NCBI GenBank assembly: GCA_013821525.1
Contig: JACDGR010000182.1
Span: 1 to 6,850 of the forward strand
DNA: 6,850 nucleotides
Origin: Actinomycetota bacterium
Lineage (GTDB): Bacteria; Actinomycetota; Thermoleophilia; Gaiellales; Gaiellaceae
Reading direction: 5' to 3'
Shown here in pieces: positions 6,197-6,850 of this stretch. The stretch's first letter is position 1. Every line of letters starts with the position of its first letter. A model generated the notes under the pieces. It worked only from the letters and a program-made list of their open reading frames with translations. It was not told the DNA's origin and made no database searches. The translations under genes and the position numbers were made by a program.

Positions 6197-6606
6197 TTAC
6201 ACGTCGACCACGGTCAGAGCTGCTCCCGAGAAGGCCAACCCCTGTAACGACGCCCGCGAGAATCTTCTCAGCCGACGCAGGGAAAGTGCTCGGGGCGGCG
6301 CCCGCGCCAGCCGCACCCCGGCAGTCTTCAGGCCACGATGGGCTTCTTCCAAGCCGAGAGGAGTACCGCCCGATTTCGTCGCTGCATAGTCGAACGGCCC
6401 GCCAGAAACGTTGCAGACCCAGAGGGTGCGCATGAATTTGAGACCCGGAAGTCTGCCCAGATTTTTGGTCTGCGATACCCGAAGGGCGGGGTTCTCCGAT
6501 CGCTGGCCGACGATCGGGTTCCGCACGATCGCTTCGCTGAAGTGATCGACCACCGCCGCGATGGCGAATGCGCACCGAGCCTTTCGTACAGACTTGATTC
6601 GGTCAT
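6197..6606 (-). pseudogene. Truncated (2/2) hemoglobin, group 1-like, with frame breaks
   Basis: Three minus-strand frames together cover a bacterial truncated hemoglobin. ATG 6606 begins MTESSLYERLG, the family's N-terminus. The frame breaks at 6568-6573, where adding one G (GGTGCGCA to GGTGGCGCA) restores GGAFAIAAVVDHF. The next frame runs VVDHFSEAIVRNPIVGQ, NLGRLPGLKFMRTLWV and SGGPFDYA to LEEAHRGLK, whose His (codon 6340-6338) is the proximal heme ligand. After this the frame drifts; the last-helix text FPASAEKILAGVV lies in a third frame around 6250-6300. Normal members are about 120-140 residues. These proteins bind O2 or NO and can convert NO to nitrate when reduced by a flavoprotein, and such a reductase gene follows 210 bp downstream on the same strand. 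With two or more breaks the gene is probably inactive; one long first break alone could be an error. The group assignment is by resemblance to GlbN-type proteins. Confidence 0.75.
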
Positions 6607-6621
6607 TACTGCATCGATTTC

Positions 6622-6850
6622 GGTGCGCGCCAGATCGATGAGACGCATCTGCACTGGGCTGCCTCGGTTGGTGGCAAGACGCGGGAGTGGGACGCGGAGG
6701 TCACTGAGCAGCGCCCGGATGAGCGGGTCGCGTGCACGGCCACGAGCGGGAAACAAACGGCGGTGTTGTCACCTTCCATCGTCTTTCCGACAGCCGTAGC
6801 AAGGTGATGGTGCAGCTTGACTACCAGCCCGAGGGCGTCGTCGAGCGGGT
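6622..6850 (+). pseudogene. SRPBCC (polyketide cyclase/dehydrase-type) protein fragment, 5'-truncated and frameshifted, runs off window
   Basis: The plus-strand frame from 6622 reads RQIDETHLHWAASVGGK, EWDAEVTEQRPDERVAC and TATSGK, then shifts after 6753; from 6756 another frame continues NGGVVTFHRLSDSRSKVMV and QLDYQPEGVVERV to the window edge. This is the order of the central strands and the start of the long C-terminal helix region of SRPBCC hydrophobic-cavity proteins, where the family reads VGGKxREWDAEITEQ, PDERIAWxSTSG, NxGVVTFHRL and QxDYxPEG. One base is missing at 6754-6755. The N-terminal third (first helix and strands) is absent: upstream of 6622 the text no longer matches, and the head of the oppositely oriented hemoglobin begins at 6606. 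The family binds lipids or polyketide-like ligands; no function can be set for this remnant. Whether the 3' end is intact is unknown. Confidence 0.75.

Noticed and set aside
5916..6575. 219-residue minus-strand frame over the hemoglobin region
   Set aside because: Only its short part near 6250-6300 matches the globin's last helix; the rest is out-of-frame text.
1..6850. CRISPR array, tRNA or rRNA
   Set aside because: I saw no regularly spaced repeats, no cloverleaf with a T-arm consensus and no rRNA-like sequence.

Overview
This is a high-GC window whose codon use and gene families (PadR regulator with a secreted alpha/beta hydrolase, actinobacterial-type NlpC/P60 tail, AniA-like copper nitrite reductase, SRPBCC protein) suggest an actinobacterium, perhaps a soil Thermoleophilia-like lineage. 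The lineage is inferred from general resemblance only; there is no rRNA or marker gene to confirm it.

Layout. The left edge (1-285, +) is the 3' end of an NlpC/P60 cell-wall peptidase. Positions 286-1115 look like decayed DNA: a universal-stress-protein-like fragment (577-825, -) and a possible transposase C-terminal tail (1002-1082, +). Next comes a minus-strand pair: a PadR-type regulator broken by one extra base near 2261 (2411-1853), and a secreted alpha/beta hydrolase (1856-1116) joined to it by a GTGA start/stop overlap. Positions 2436-3027 are non-coding. The right part is probably the left end of an IS110-family insertion sequence, rich in hairpins and a candidate bridge-RNA region. 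It leads into a truncated IS110 transposase (3028-3330, +). A membrane-anchored two-domain copper nitrite reductase-like protein follows (4546-3395, -) with all copper and catalytic residues present. After a 640-bp gap comes an intact FAD/NAD(P)H ferredoxin-reductase-type flavoprotein (5988-5188, -). Upstream of it lies a truncated hemoglobin gene with at least two frame breaks (6606-6197, -). At the right edge is a 5'-truncated, frameshifted SRPBCC (cyclase/dehydrase-type) fragment (6622-6850, +).

How the parts may work together. Nitrite reductase (makes NO), flavin reductase and truncated hemoglobin (can oxidise NO when supplied with electrons) lie on one strand and could have formed a nitrogen-oxide handling group. 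The globin is now apparently dead, while the reductase and nitrite reductase are open. This is inference from families and order; the gaps argue against a tight operon.

The dominant impression is an accessory, decaying region: five or more broken genes or fragments and one IS remnant among three intact complete genes. Four of the defects look like single-base indels, so sequencing or assembly error must be excluded before calling them true pseudogenes.
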